Positions 16,877 to 25,377 of a DNA stretch of 44,715 bases are shown one piece after another (positions within the stretch are counted from its first letter, which is position 1; every line of letters starts with the position of its first letter). The notes beneath the pieces were generated by a model. The model had not been told where the DNA came from. It saw nothing but the letters and a program-made list of their open reading frames with translations, and did no database searches. The stretch spans positions 1-44,715 of the forward strand of contig JAZQHY010000055.1 of NCBI GenBank assembly GCA_045540815.1, in the 5' to 3' direction. The DNA is from JAZQHR01 sp045540815. GTDB taxonomy: Bacteria > Bacillota > Clostridia > UMGS1810. Position numbers and translations under genes: made by a program.

Positions 16877-17008
16877 ATGTGCGATGAATACTGGAATATT
16901 TTCAAAAACATTGGAAGTGTGGAAAGTTATCTTCTTTTTAGTGACATAGAAAAAATTACTGATGACGGTGATGACGATGCAAGTGAAAACCAAGGGTCTG
17001 ATTCTTAA
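16877..17008 (+). CDS. yqzL: YqzL-like small protein
   Basis: This 43-codon gene encodes a YqzL-like protein of unknown function. The start WNIFKNIGSVESYLLFSDIEK follows the same pattern as the 47-residue B. subtilis YqzL (W-x-x-F near the start, G-x-V, YLLF, then an acidic helix), and the gene is in the same place, between era and recO. The C-terminal third is strongly acidic. AAGGAG lies ten bases upstream of ATG, inside a stem-loop. Its end overlaps the recO start by 32 bases in another frame. Confidence 0.82.
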   Translation: MCDEYWNIFKNIGSVESYLLFSDIEKITDDGDDDASENQGSDS

Positions 17009-17750
17009 GGTTGTCAACTTAAACGACAACGACAGACTTTTTACTATTCAGACAATCGAAAAAGGTAAAATAACCGCAATAGCAAAAGGTGTCAGGAGCC
17101 ATAAACACAAAGACTTCTCGGCACTTGGACACTTTTGCTTTAGCGATTTTGTACTTGATGCTAAAACTAATCTTTATTACATTAGTTCTGCAGAAGTTAT
17201 CAATAATTTCTATGATATAAGAACAAGTATAGAAAAGGTTAGTTATGCTACATATTTTATGGATGTTGTAAACAATATATCCGATAGTATTTCGGGTGAT
17301 GATGAGTATTTTAGGTTTGTGCTAAATACTTTGTATATGCTTGGATCTGCCGAGAAATACGCTGACGAAGATAACGTTTCATTAGAACTTCGAAAACTTA
17401 AGGCGATTTTTGAAATGAAAACAGCGTGTTATATTGGATATGAGCCATATGTGGACGGATGTGCCAAGTGTTCGGGTAAGAAAAATTTAAAGTTTTTTGA
17501 TATTTACAGCGGCGGAATAATATGTAATGATTGCGCTAATTTATCTGATGCTCATATTCCTGCGGAAATCGATACTTTCAGATATCTTTATAAAATTGTA
17601 CATTCTGATTATAAAAGTGTATTTAAAGTTTCGGTTAGTGAAGATAACATGGATGAACTTGATATAATATGTGAAAAATATTTGCTTTCAAATCTGGAAT
17701 ACTACTTTAGCTCGCTGGATTATTTGAAAAAAATTACATATATGTCGTGA
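16977..17750 (+). CDS. recO: DNA repair protein RecO
   Basis: RecO is a recombination mediator that helps load RecA on single-stranded DNA in the RecFOR pathway. The 257-residue product has an N-terminal OB-fold (VKTKGLILKVVNLNDNDRLFT, then GKITAIAKGVR) and a four-cysteine zinc site with Cys162, Cys165, Cys183 and Cys186. ATG codons at 16962, 16971 and 16977 are all in frame; I chose 16977 because GGTGA precedes it and the resulting N-terminus lines up with B. subtilis RecO. Translation probably depends on ribosomes finishing yqzL. Confidence 0.93.
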   Translation: MQVKTKGLILKVVNLNDNDRLFTIQTIEKGKITAIAKGVRSHKHKDFSALGHFCFSDFVLDAKTNLYYISSAEVINNFYDIRTSIEKVSYATYFMDVVNNISDSISGDDEYFRFVLNTLYMLGSAEKYADEDNVSLELRKLKAIFEMKTACYIGYEPYVDGCAKCSGKKNLKFFDIYSGGIICNDCANLSDAHIPAEIDTFRYLYKIVHSDYKSVFKVSVSEDNMDELDIICEKYLLSNLEYYFSSLDYLKKITYMS

Positions 17751-17847
17751 TTGTGCTAAAAAAATGCGTAAAATTTGTATATATTATGTTAATTTCTATT
17801 AAATATGTATAAATTTTAACAAAAAAGCCAAAATTATAAAAAAAGAC

Positions 17848-17908
17848 TAGAAATTTTTTCTAAAATAGTGTACAATATATTGAAGTAGGTCTATAATTAG
17901 ATTAATAT
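17848..17908 (+). promoter_or_regulatory. two candidate sigma-A-like promoters of ppdK
   Basis: TAGAAA (17848-17853) is 17 bp from TACAAT (17871-17876), and TTGAAG (17880-17885) is 17 bp from TAATAT (17903-17908). Either or both could drive ppdK; the second would leave a leader of about 15 bases before the AGGAGGT ribosome site region. The gap from recO (17751-17929) is otherwise AT-rich with nothing else seen. Confidence 0.5.
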
Positions 17909-17929
17909 ACATTAGGAGGTAATTTTTAA

Positions 17930-20557
17930 ATGAGCAAAAAGTTTGTTTACCTTTTCTCTGAAGGCGATGCGTCTATGAGAGAATTGCTCGGCGGTAAGGG
18001 TGCTAACCTTGCTGAAATGACCAAGATTGGTCTTCCTGTACCACAGGGCTTTACAGTATCTACTGAGGCTTGTACTCAGTACTACGAGGATGGCAGAAAA
18101 ATAAACGAAGCTATCCAGGCCGAAATCATGGAAAACATCGACAAGATGGAAGGTATCACCGGCAAAAAGTTTGGTGATAAAGAAAATCCGCTACTTGTAT
18201 CAGTTCGTTCAGGTGCTAGAGCATCTATGCCTGGTATGATGGATACTATTCTTAACCTTGGTCTAAACGAAGATGTTGTTGAAGCTATGAGTGCTAAATC
18301 TGGCAATCCACGTTGGGCTTGGGACTGCTACAGAAGATTTATTCAGATGTATTCTGACGTAGTTATGGAAGTTGGTAAGAAGTACTTTGAACAGCTTATC
18401 GACGAAATGAAAGAAGAAAAAGGCGTTACTCAGGATATCGAGCTTACTGCTGAAGACCTAAAGGTACTTGCTGGTAAATTTAAAGATGAGTATAAATCTA
18501 AAATCGGTAAAGATTTCCCTACAGACCCTAAGGAACAGCTTATGGGTGCTGTTGAGGCCGTATTCCGTTCTTGGGACAACCCTAGAGCAAACGTATACAG
18601 AAGAGATAATGATATCCCTTATTCATGGGGTACAGCTGTTAACGTACAGATGATGGCATTTGGTAACATGGGTGATGATTGCGGTACCGGTGTTGCATTT
18701 ACTCGTGACCCTGCTACAGGTGAAAGAGGTCTTATGGGTGAATTCCTTGTAAACGCACAGGGTGAAGACGTTGTTGCCGGCGTTCGTACTCCAATGCCTA
18801 TCGCTCAGATGGCAGAAAAATTCCCAGAAGCATTCGAAGAGTTCAACAAGGTATGTGCTATCCTTGAAGATCACTATAGAGATATGCAGGATATGGAATT
18901 CACAATTGAAAACAGAAAACTTTATATGCTACAGACTAGAAATGGTAAGAGAACAGCTAAAGCTGCTCTTAAGATTGCTTGTGATCTAGTTGACGAAGGT
19001 ATGATCGATAAGAAACAGGCTGTTGCTATGATCGACCCTAGAAACCTAGACACACTTCTTCATCCACAGTTTGATGCTAAGGCTCTTAAGGCTGCAACTC
19101 CTGCAGGCAGAGGTCTTGGTGCATCTCCTGGTGCTGCTTGTGGTAAAGTAGTATTTACTGCTGAGGATGCAGAGGCTTGGAATGCTAGAGGTGAAAAGGT
19201 TATCCTTGTTCGTCTTGAAACTTCTCCAGAAGATATTACTGGTATGAAAGCATCTCAGGGTATCCTAACTGTTCTTGGTGGTATGACATCTCATGCAGCC
19301 GTTGTTGCTCGTGGTATGGGTACTTGTTGCGTATCTGGTTGTGGCGAAATCAATATGGACGAAGAAAATAAGAAATTTACTCTTGCTGGTAAAACATATA
19401 ACGAAGGAGATTTTATCTCTATCGATGGTTCTACTGGTAACATATATGATGGCATCATTCCTACAGTTGACGCTGAAATTGCTGGTGAATTCGGCAGAAT
19501 TATGGAGTGGGCTGATGAGTTCAGAACTCTAAAGGTTAGAACAAACGCTGATACTCCTGCTGATGCTAAAAAAGCTAGAGAGCTTGGTGCTGAAGGTATT
19601 GGTCTTTGCCGTACTGAGCATATGTTCTTTGAAGCTGACAGAATTGCAGCATTCAGAGAAATGATTTGTTCTGATACTGTTGAAGAAAGAGAAGCTGCTC
19701 TTGATAAGATTCTTCCAATGCAGCAGGGCGACTTTGAAAAACTATACGAGGCTCTTGAAGGACATCCTGTTACAATCAGATTCCTTGACCCTCCACTACA
19801 TGAATTCGTTCCAACTGAAGAAGCTGACATCGCAGCACTTGCTAAAGCAAAAGGCAAAACAGTTGAAGAAATCAAAGCTATCATCACTTCTCTACACGAA
19901 TTCAACCCAATGATGGGTCATCGTGGTTGTCGTTTAGCAGTTACTTACCCAGAAATTGCTAAGATGCAGACTAGAGCGGTTATTAGAGCTGCTATCAATG
20001 TTAAGAAAGCTCACACTGACTGGAACATTAAGCCTGAAATTATGATTCCGCTTGTTGGCGATATCAAAGAGCTTAAGTTTGTTAAAGCTGTTGTTGTTGA
20101 AGCTGCTGACGCTGAAATCGCTGCAGCTGGTGTAGATATGTCATATGAAGTTGGTACAATGATCGAGATTCCTCGTGCTTGTATCACTGCTGATGACATT
20201 GCTAAAGAAGCTGAATTCTTCTGCTTCGGTACAAACGACCTAACTCAGATGACTTATGGTTTCTCAAGAGACGATGCAGGTAAGTTCCTAGATGCTTACT
20301 ATGATACTAAAATCTTCGAGAACGATCCATTTGCTAAACTTGACCAGACAGGTGTAGGTAAGCTTATGGAAATGGCTATTAAGCTAGGTAAACCAGTTCG
20401 TCCATCGCTTCACGTTGGTATCTGTGGTGAGCATGGCGGTGACCCTGTATCAGTTGAATTCTGTCATAAGATTGGTCTTGACTACGTGTCATGTTCTCCA
20501 TTCAGAGTGCCAATCGCTAGACTTGCAGCTGCACAGGCTAAAATTAAAGAAATGTAA
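17930..20557 (+). CDS. ppdK: pyruvate, phosphate dikinase
   Basis: This enzyme interconverts pyruvate, ATP and phosphate with phosphoenolpyruvate, AMP and pyrophosphate, and in anaerobes often serves PPi-linked glycolysis. The 875-residue product has the N-terminal ATP-grasp domain (LLGGKGANLAEM), the swivelling phosphohistidine domain GGMTSHAAVVARG with catalytic His455, exactly the number in the Clostridium symbiosum enzyme, and the C-terminal PEP-binding barrel with GICGEHGGDP and Cys832. A strong AGGAGGT ribosome site and a codon choice like that of abundant proteins suggest high expression. No PPDK regulatory kinase/phosphatase gene is nearby. It is transcribed alone. Confidence 0.98.
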   Translation: MSKKFVYLFSEGDASMRELLGGKGANLAEMTKIGLPVPQGFTVSTEACTQYYEDGRKINEAIQAEIMENIDKMEGITGKKFGDKENPLLVSVRSGARASMPGMMDTILNLGLNEDVVEAMSAKSGNPRWAWDCYRRFIQMYSDVVMEVGKKYFEQLIDEMKEEKGVTQDIELTAEDLKVLAGKFKDEYKSKIGKDFPTDPKEQLMGAVEAVFRSWDNPRANVYRRDNDIPYSWGTAVNVQMMAFGNMGDDCGTGVAFTRDPATGERGLMGEFLVNAQGEDVVAGVRTPMPIAQMAEKFPEAFEEFNKVCAILEDHYRDMQDMEFTIENRKLYMLQTRNGKRTAKAALKIACDLVDEGMIDKKQAVAMIDPRNLDTLLHPQFDAKALKAATPAGRGLGASPGAACGKVVFTAEDAEAWNARGEKVILVRLETSPEDITGMKASQGILTVLGGMTSHAAVVARGMGTCCVSGCGEINMDEENKKFTLAGKTYNEGDFISIDGSTGNIYDGIIPTVDAEIAGEFGRIMEWADEFRTLKVRTNADTPADAKKARELGAEGIGLCRTEHMFFEADRIAAFREMICSDTVEEREAALDKILPMQQGDFEKLYEALEGHPVTIRFLDPPLHEFVPTEEADIAALAKAKGKTVEEIKAIITSLHEFNPMMGHRGCRLAVTYPEIAKMQTRAVIRAAINVKKAHTDWNIKPEIMIPLVGDIKELKFVKAVVVEAADAEIAAAGVDMSYEVGTMIEIPRACITADDIAKEAEFFCFGTNDLTQMTYGFSRDDAGKFLDAYYDTKIFENDPFAKLDQTGVGKLMEMAIKLGKPVRPSLHVGICGEHGGDPVSVEFCHKIGLDYVSCSPFRVPIARLAAAQAKIKEM

Positions 20558-20583
20558 TTTAAACTAACATTAGTTTAATAATT

Positions 20584-20619
20584 AAAAACACCTCAAGGAT
20601 TAATCCTTGAGGTGTTTTT
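20584..20619. terminator. strong bidirectional terminator between ppdK and dgt
   Basis: A long inverted repeat (AAAAACACCTCAAGGAT with ATCCTTGAGGTGTTTTT) has only a couple of bases in its centre and gives T runs on both strands. It ends ppdK and the opposing dgt. Confidence 0.94.
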
Positions 20620-20660
20620 GTATATGATAATAAAGTGTTGTTTTTATATTGATTTATCAA

Positions 20661-21851
20661 TTACATATTATTAAAATAAGAAACGTATTCAATACTCTTT
20701 TCGCCAGGGAAAAGATAGTTGTACAATTCTACGAAATAATCGTCCGTCATACTTGCAATATAGTCAACTACCATCTGATTTGGTTCTGTATTATCGTAGT
20801 TGCTTTTTAAATAATATTTTCCAATATCGTGAACAAAGTCTATATGATGTATATATATAGGTGAAGCGAAATTTCGCTGTTTTAAGTCGTTTAATAGCTT
20901 TGTATATATCTTTTCAAACATTGGGGCTAAAACATTCGCTTTGACGTCAGAAATGGCCTTATTTTTATAAATTACTTCGTAATTTGCTATCTTGCTTTCT
21001 GCGAGCGAATCAAAATACTCTTTATCCATCATAATATAGTCCTTACCATAGCTGTTTTCAACAATGTTTACTATTAAGTTATTTATCATCAGTGCGTTGA
21101 AATTACCTATTGCAGAGCTTTTAAATATATCGTCATCATCGATAAGTCCTGTTTTCATAGCATCTTGTCGGTCTTTTCCAATATAAGCGATAATGTCTGA
21201 AATTCTTACCACACAACCTTCTAATGTTGATGATATTAATGTTGTTGAATGATTTTTATCGGTATAACACTTTTCGACGGTTTTATCAAAAGCATCAAAA
21301 TCGGATAGGGGAGCAGGAACATATTTTTCAAGCTCTATTTCTCCGTTGTGGCAAAGAATTCCGTCAAGCACCTGAAGACTTATATTGTGATTAAAAATTC
21401 CGTCAAGAACTCTGACGCTATGCACGTTATGATTGAAATACCTTCCTGTATTTGCATTATATAGTTCGTTTAATAAGCTTTCACCAGCGTGTCCAAATGG
21501 AGTATGACCGAGGTCGTGACCAAGTGCTATAGCTTCTATAAGGTCGGTATTTAAGTTTAATAGTCTGCCTATATTTCGTGCAATTCTCGACACTAACTGC
21601 ACGTGATAAGCCCGTCGTGAAATATCATCATTTTTATATAGTGAAAAAACCTGTGTTTTGTCTGTATATCTATTGTAATAGGGACTATGAAGAATTTTTT
21701 CGATATCACGAACGTATGCAGGACGCCATAGGTTTGCTTTGTCGTGGTCCATATTTCTTCTTATGGCATTATCTGATAAAATATGTTTATCTTGCGTTTC
21801 ATTTTTTATTCTTTCTTGAAGTTCTTTTGATAATGAAATGTATTTAGCCAT
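20661..21851 (-). CDS. dgt: deoxyguanosinetriphosphate triphosphohydrolase-like HD protein
   Basis: This is an HD-domain dNTP triphosphohydrolase of the Dgt family, expected to cleave dGTP or other dNTPs to nucleoside and triphosphate and so adjust dNTP pools. The 396-residue product has the RRNMDHDKANLWRPAYVRDIEKI opening, TQVF, the metal-binding HD site with His83, His112-Asp113, His116 and His121 (GHDLGHTPFGHAGE), and the downstream HNVHSVRVLD and CHNGE segments. I chose ATG at 21851 after AGGAGA at eight bases; an in-frame GTG-type extension of eleven residues has no ribosome site. Substrate choice within the family cannot be read from sequence. Confidence 0.9.
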   Translation of the reverse strand: MAKYISLSKELQERIKNETQDKHILSDNAIRRNMDHDKANLWRPAYVRDIEKILHSPYYNRYTDKTQVFSLYKNDDISRRAYHVQLVSRIARNIGRLLNLNTDLIEAIALGHDLGHTPFGHAGESLLNELYNANTGRYFNHNVHSVRVLDGIFNHNISLQVLDGILCHNGEIELEKYVPAPLSDFDAFDKTVEKCYTDKNHSTTLISSTLEGCVVRISDIIAYIGKDRQDAMKTGLIDDDDIFKSSAIGNFNALMINNLIVNIVENSYGKDYIMMDKEYFDSLAESKIANYEVIYKNKAISDVKANVLAPMFEKIYTKLLNDLKQRNFASPIYIHHIDFVHDIGKYYLKSNYDNTEPNQMVVDYIASMTDDYFVELYNYLFPGEKSIEYVSYFNNM

Positions 21852-21874
21852 ATGTAAACTCTCCTGTGTATTAT

Positions 21875-21901
21875 AAAAGACCATCTTGATAATGGCCTTT
21901 T
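21875..21901 (-). terminator. probable terminator after the nucleotide-sugar dehydratase gene
   Basis: On the minus strand a 10-bp stem (AAAAGGCCAT with ATGGTCTTTT, one G-U pair) has loop TATCAAG. The T run is partly inside the stem, so efficiency is uncertain. It lies between the dehydratase gene and dgt. Confidence 0.55.
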
Positions 21902-21912
21902 ATTTTTAATTA

Positions 21913-23829
21913 TTATATATTTGCTGTTCTGTATCGTTCGCTTCCCTGAACTATTTTTTCTCTTTGTGAATTGTAAATTTCAGGGTCGATAGCATATGTA
22001 GGTACAACTTCACTCATAACCTGACGTATACGAGCAGGATCATTTGATTCAACTGCATTTTTTAGCTCAATCAAATTTTCTTCGATTGTTTGTACATCAC
22101 TAAATGTTGGTCTTCCAACAAAAATCTTGCTATGATCAGTTTGTGATAGGTTTTCTTCGTCCATTAACAGTTCTTCGTAAAGTTTTTCACCTTTTCTAAG
22201 ACCAGTAATTTCTATCTTTATATCAACATCTGGAGTGTATCCTGACAAGCGTATAAGATTTAGAGCAAGGTCATATATTCTAACGGGTTTACCCATGTCG
22301 AGGACAAATATTTCACCGCCGCTTGCATATGCCGATGCTTGAAGTACAAGCTGAGCTGCTTCCGGTATAGTCATAAAAAATCTTGTTATATTTTTATGAG
22401 TAACAGTAATAGGTCCGCCTTCTTTTATTTGTTGCTTAAATAGAGGTATAACAGAACCATTACTTCCAAGTACATTGCCAAAACGTACAGCTACAAATTC
22501 AGTTTTGCTTACTGTCTGCATAGACTGAATTATCATTTCACAAAATCTTTTTGTAGCACCCATTATGTTGGTTGGATTTACCGCTTTGTCAGTAGATATC
22601 ATTACAAATTTTGATACACCGTATTTATCTGCGCATTTCGCCATATTATATGTACCAAATATATTGTTTTTAATTGCTTCGCCCGGACTTTCTTCCATTA
22701 GTGGAACGTGTTTGTGAGCCGCCGCATGAAATACGATGTCAGGTCTATGCACGTTGAATATCTGGTCAAGTCTTTCTTTATCTCTTATGCTTGCAACCAA
22801 AACCCTTGTGGAAAGCTCAGGATGGCTTCTTAAAAGTTCGTTTTGAATATCATAAGCATTGTTTTCATAAATATCAAGCATTACAAGCTTAGCAGGGGAG
22901 AAATTAGCTATCTGTCTGCAAAGCTCACTACCGATAGAACCAACACCGGTTACAAGTACGACTTTATCTTTTATATCGCCTGAAATTTTTTCGTTATCCA
23001 AAACAATAGGTTTTCTTGCTAAAAGGTCGTCCACCGATACATCTCTTATTTGATTGATAACACTCTGGTCTTTTAGTATCTGCGACAAACCTGGAATGAT
23101 TTTAACTTTACAACCAGTTTTGTTGCATATGGTAATTAGATTTTGAAGTTCTTCGTCATCTGCTGATGGAATAGATATTATTATTTCATCAACGTTTTTC
23201 TTTTCACATATACTTTCAATCGCATATCTGTTTCCGAGAACTTCAGCACCCGCAAGAATTGTTTTGTACTTTAATGGGTCGTCATCTATTAGACCTACCA
23301 CATTGTACATATCAATAGTAGCAGACTGTTTAATATCATTTAAAAGCATTCTGGCTGACTCGCCTGCACCAATAATTAAAATTCGTTTTTTTGTGGATGA
23401 AGGTGATTTTTGAGCATAGTATCTTGCGTATAATAAAAATAATCTAACCGCAATTCTGTATCCTACTACAAGGAAAACCTGAAACAAGCATGCAACTGGT
23501 AGTCTTCTTACCGGAAGAGGAAGATGAGTATCCATAATGTGATCGTAAAAATAACAAAGAAGACATGAAACAATAGCTGCTAATATAGCGACTAAGGCAA
23601 GCCTCATATATTCTTTTGACGAAGCCCTTGTCCAAAGATATCTATATATTTTAAATGCATTGAATAAAGCGGTAAAACAAATTATAGATATTACAATAGA
23701 ATATGTAAAGTTACCGAAATATGGTGAATCTGTTAAAATCAACGCAAAAATAAAATAAGAAATAAGTATGCTGGCTATATCTGCAAGCCAGTATAAAAGT
23801 TTCATATTACTAATAATAAATCTTTTCAC
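21913..23829 (-). CDS. membrane-bound UDP-sugar 4,6-dehydratase/epimerase (CapD/EpsC type)
   Basis: This is a long-form polysaccharide biosynthesis nucleotide-sugar dehydratase of the CapD/PglF/EpsC group, which acts on UDP-GlcNAc or a similar substrate at the cytoplasmic membrane. The 638-residue product has four N-terminal membrane helices, a first Rossmann domain (ILIIGAGESARMLL), and a catalytic SDR domain with the STDKAVNPTNIMGATKR active-site stretch and KGEKLYEELL near the end. The cofactor loop reads TGVGSIGSE (Thr294 to Gly300 and on), one residue shorter than the usual TGAGGSIGSE. I chose the GTG at 23829, six bases after GGGGGGA, over a TTG at 23844. It lies 26 bases behind the SDR gene, with no glycosyltransferases nearby. 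Confidence 0.9.
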   Translation of the reverse strand: MKRFIISNMKLLYWLADIASILISYFIFALILTDSPYFGNFTYSIVISIICFTALFNAFKIYRYLWTRASSKEYMRLALVAILAAIVSCLLCYFYDHIMDTHLPLPVRRLPVACLFQVFLVVGYRIAVRLFLLYARYYAQKSPSSTKKRILIIGAGESARMLLNDIKQSATIDMYNVVGLIDDDPLKYKTILAGAEVLGNRYAIESICEKKNVDEIIISIPSADDEELQNLITICNKTGCKVKIIPGLSQILKDQSVINQIRDVSVDDLLARKPIVLDNEKISGDIKDKVVLVTGVGSIGSELCRQIANFSPAKLVMLDIYENNAYDIQNELLRSHPELSTRVLVASIRDKERLDQIFNVHRPDIVFHAAAHKHVPLMEESPGEAIKNNIFGTYNMAKCADKYGVSKFVMISTDKAVNPTNIMGATKRFCEMIIQSMQTVSKTEFVAVRFGNVLGSNGSVIPLFKQQIKEGGPITVTHKNITRFFMTIPEAAQLVLQASAYASGGEIFVLDMGKPVRIYDLALNLIRLSGYTPDVDIKIEITGLRKGEKLYEELLMDEENLSQTDHSKIFVGRPTFSDVQTIEENLIELKNAVESNDPARIRQVMSEVVPTYAIDPEIYNSQREKIVQGSERYRTANI

Positions 23830-23855
23830 AAAAAATCCCCCCAACCAAAATATAA

Positions 23856-24581
23856 TTAAATAACCATTCCGCCATTAGGACTTAGTACTTGTCCTGTAAT
23901 ATAGTTTGCCAAGTCAGATGCCAAAAATAGAATTGTGTTTGCAATATCCCTAGTTGTTCCGATTTTTTCAAGCGGTATCTCTTCAATGAGCTGAGAAAGT
24001 ACCATAGTATCAATGTTTTTATTCATATCTGTATCAACAATGCCAGGTGCAACACAGTTTACACAAATGTTTGATGGCCCAAGCTCTTTTGCGAGAGCTT
24101 TTGTAAAACCAATTATAGCAGCCTTGGTAGTAGAGTATGCCACCTCGCATGATGCTCCGGTTATTCCCCAAATGGATGAAACATTAACTATCTTGCCATT
24201 TTTTTGATTAATCATATAGGGGAGAGCTTCCTTGGTGCAATTAAATGCTCCATCGACATTTGTAGCAAATATTTCTCTCCAACGCTCATACGATACATCG
24301 CCAAACACATCGGTATGCGATATACCTGCATTATTAACAAGTACATCAACTCCGCCAAATTTCTTATGTACTATGTCAAACATATTTCTTACATCTGATG
24401 GATTGGAAATATCTGCATATATGGCTAACGAGCCTGGGAGTTCTGCTGACAATTGTTCGGCTTTTTCTTTTGATGTCTTGTAGTTTATCACAACATTGTA
24501 GTCGTTTTCATAAAATAATTTTGCAGTATCGTAACCAATACCTCTCGATGCTCCTGTGACAAGAACAGTTTTCTTTTTCAT
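23856..24581 (-). CDS. SDR family oxidoreductase, YmfI/FabG-like
   Basis: This is a classical short-chain dehydrogenase/reductase using NAD(P)H. The 241-residue product has the cofactor motif TGASRGIG at residues 9-16, NNAG, Asn108 and the catalytic triad Ser136, Tyr149 and Lys153. The segment SSIWGITGASCEVAYSTTKA closely resembles the clostridial proteins assigned as EF-P 5-aminopentanone reductase (YmfI), which finish the 5-aminopentanol modification of EF-P. A FabG-type acyl carrier protein reductase is the alternative, but no other fatty-acid genes are here. It leads a two-gene transcript with the nucleotide-sugar dehydratase. Confidence 0.85.
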   Translation of the reverse strand: MKKKTVLVTGASRGIGYDTAKLFYENDYNVVINYKTSKEKAEQLSAELPGSLAIYADISNPSDVRNMFDIVHKKFGGVDVLVNNAGISHTDVFGDVSYERWREIFATNVDGAFNCTKEALPYMINQKNGKIVNVSSIWGITGASCEVAYSTTKAAIIGFTKALAKELGPSNICVNCVAPGIVDTDMNKNIDTMVLSQLIEEIPLEKIGTTRDIANTILFLASDLANYITGQVLSPNGGMVI

Positions 24582-24612
24582 TTTACCAACTCTTTAATTT
24601 ATTTATTAGATT

Positions 24613-24641
24613 ATTATATCATATTAGTATTTAAAAATCAA
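24613..24641 (-). promoter_or_regulatory. sigma-A-like promoter of the SDR-dehydratase pair
   Basis: On the minus strand TTGATT (24641-24636) and a perfect TATAAT (24618-24613) are separated by 17 bp. The -35 box overlaps the stop codon of the flavin transporter gene. Confidence 0.75.
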
Positions 24642-25171
24642 TATTTATGTAAAACTACTGATATCTTTTTGTAAATGAAAATTGTTATTATTGATAATAA
24701 AAGACCTCTTGCAAAATTAAATGGTGTAATTGTAGTCAAAACAAGATTTAATTTAATGTTAAAATCAGCCCCCGACATATAAAGTGGAAGCATAACATAT
24801 AGGTTTGTAAATGCAGCCATTATCGTCATAACAACTGTGCCTGCAAAAAGTGCTTTTATAGCTGTAGATTTAGTTTTATTGTGAGAATATATTGCTCCAA
24901 TAACAAATACAAATATTCCATTTATTACAAAATTTGCAAATTCTCCTACAAATCCTGTAGACGTAATTGTGCAGTGAATTACATTTTTAATTAATTCTAT
25001 AAGAACACCTGCAACCGGACCAAGAGCAAGTGCACCTATAATTGCTGGTAGGTCAGAAAATTCTATTTCAAGAAAACCTGCAACCTTTAACCCCATAATA
25101 CTTCCAAGAAACTGTAGTATGCATGCCGCGGCAGCTAGTACACCTATTTTTGTCATATGATTTGTTTTCAT
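24638..25171 (-). CDS. ribU: ECF transporter S component, riboflavin type (RibU-like)
   Basis: This is the substrate-binding membrane subunit of an energy-coupling factor transporter; together with a shared EcfA-A'-T module elsewhere it should import riboflavin. The 177-residue product has five to six hydrophobic helices, with the family features GLKVAGFLEIEFSDLPAIIGALALGP at about residues 27-52 and ELIKNVIH. The ATG at 25171 follows GGAGG at nine bases. The FMN riboswitch and its terminator lie directly upstream, which strongly supports flavin as substrate. An in-frame extension to 25327 would run through the riboswitch and is rejected. Confidence 0.92.
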   Translation of the reverse strand: MKTNHMTKIGVLAAAACILQFLGSIMGLKVAGFLEIEFSDLPAIIGALALGPVAGVLIELIKNVIHCTITSTGFVGEFANFVINGIFVFVIGAIYSHNKTKSTAIKALFAGTVVMTIMAAFTNLYVMLPLYMSGADFNIKLNLVLTTITPFNFARGLLLSIITIFIYKKISVVLHKY

Positions 25172-25189
25172 AAGTAATAACCTCCAAAT

Positions 25190-25218
25190 AAAAATGCCCT
25201 GCAAAAAATGCAGGGCAT
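25190..25218 (-). terminator. regulated terminator of the FMN riboswitch
   Basis: On the minus strand ATGCCCTGCA pairs with TGCAGGGCAT around a T5 loop and is followed by TTTTTATTT, just before the ribU ribosome site. The GCCCTG of its left arm is also complementary to the CAGGGC at the 5-prime end of the aptamer (25352-25347), a possible antiterminator pairing in the absence of FMN. Confidence 0.88.
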
Positions 25219-25245
25219 AATATAATTTAAAAATATACTGTATAT

Positions 25246-25360
25246 TATTTTCTTCTTTCATCCAGACTTTACTGTCGGCTTTGGAATTACACCAAATCAT
25301 ACCATAAGGCTCGTGGGCTATAACCACCGGTGGGGAATTTCGCCCCGCCCTGAAGAAATA
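25246..25360 (-). ncRNA. FMN riboswitch (RFN element)
   Basis: The minus strand carries the conserved RFN blocks in order: CTTCAGGGCGGGG, GAAATTCCCCACCGG, CGGTGGTTATAGCCCACGAG, GATTTGGTGTAATTCC, AAAGCCGACAGTAAAGTCTG and GGATGAAAGAAG. The P1 arms TATTTCTTC and GAAGAAAATA close the structure. It senses flavin mononucleotide and controls ribU through the terminator that follows. Its 5-prime end is only 18 bases from the groEL stop codon, with no groEL terminator between. Confidence 0.98.
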
Positions 25361-25377
25361 TTAAGTTTTATGTTTTA

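Noticed and set aside
19291..19905. 204-codon open frame antisense to ppdK
   Set aside because: It lies wholly opposite a strongly conserved enzyme, has a serine-rich composition typical of reverse reading of GCT/GAA-rich codons, and has no ribosome site.
25172..25327. 52-codon N-terminal extension of the flavin transporter
   Set aside because: The extension would be translated through the FMN aptamer and terminator; ATG at 25171 has a proper ribosome site and gives a family-length protein.
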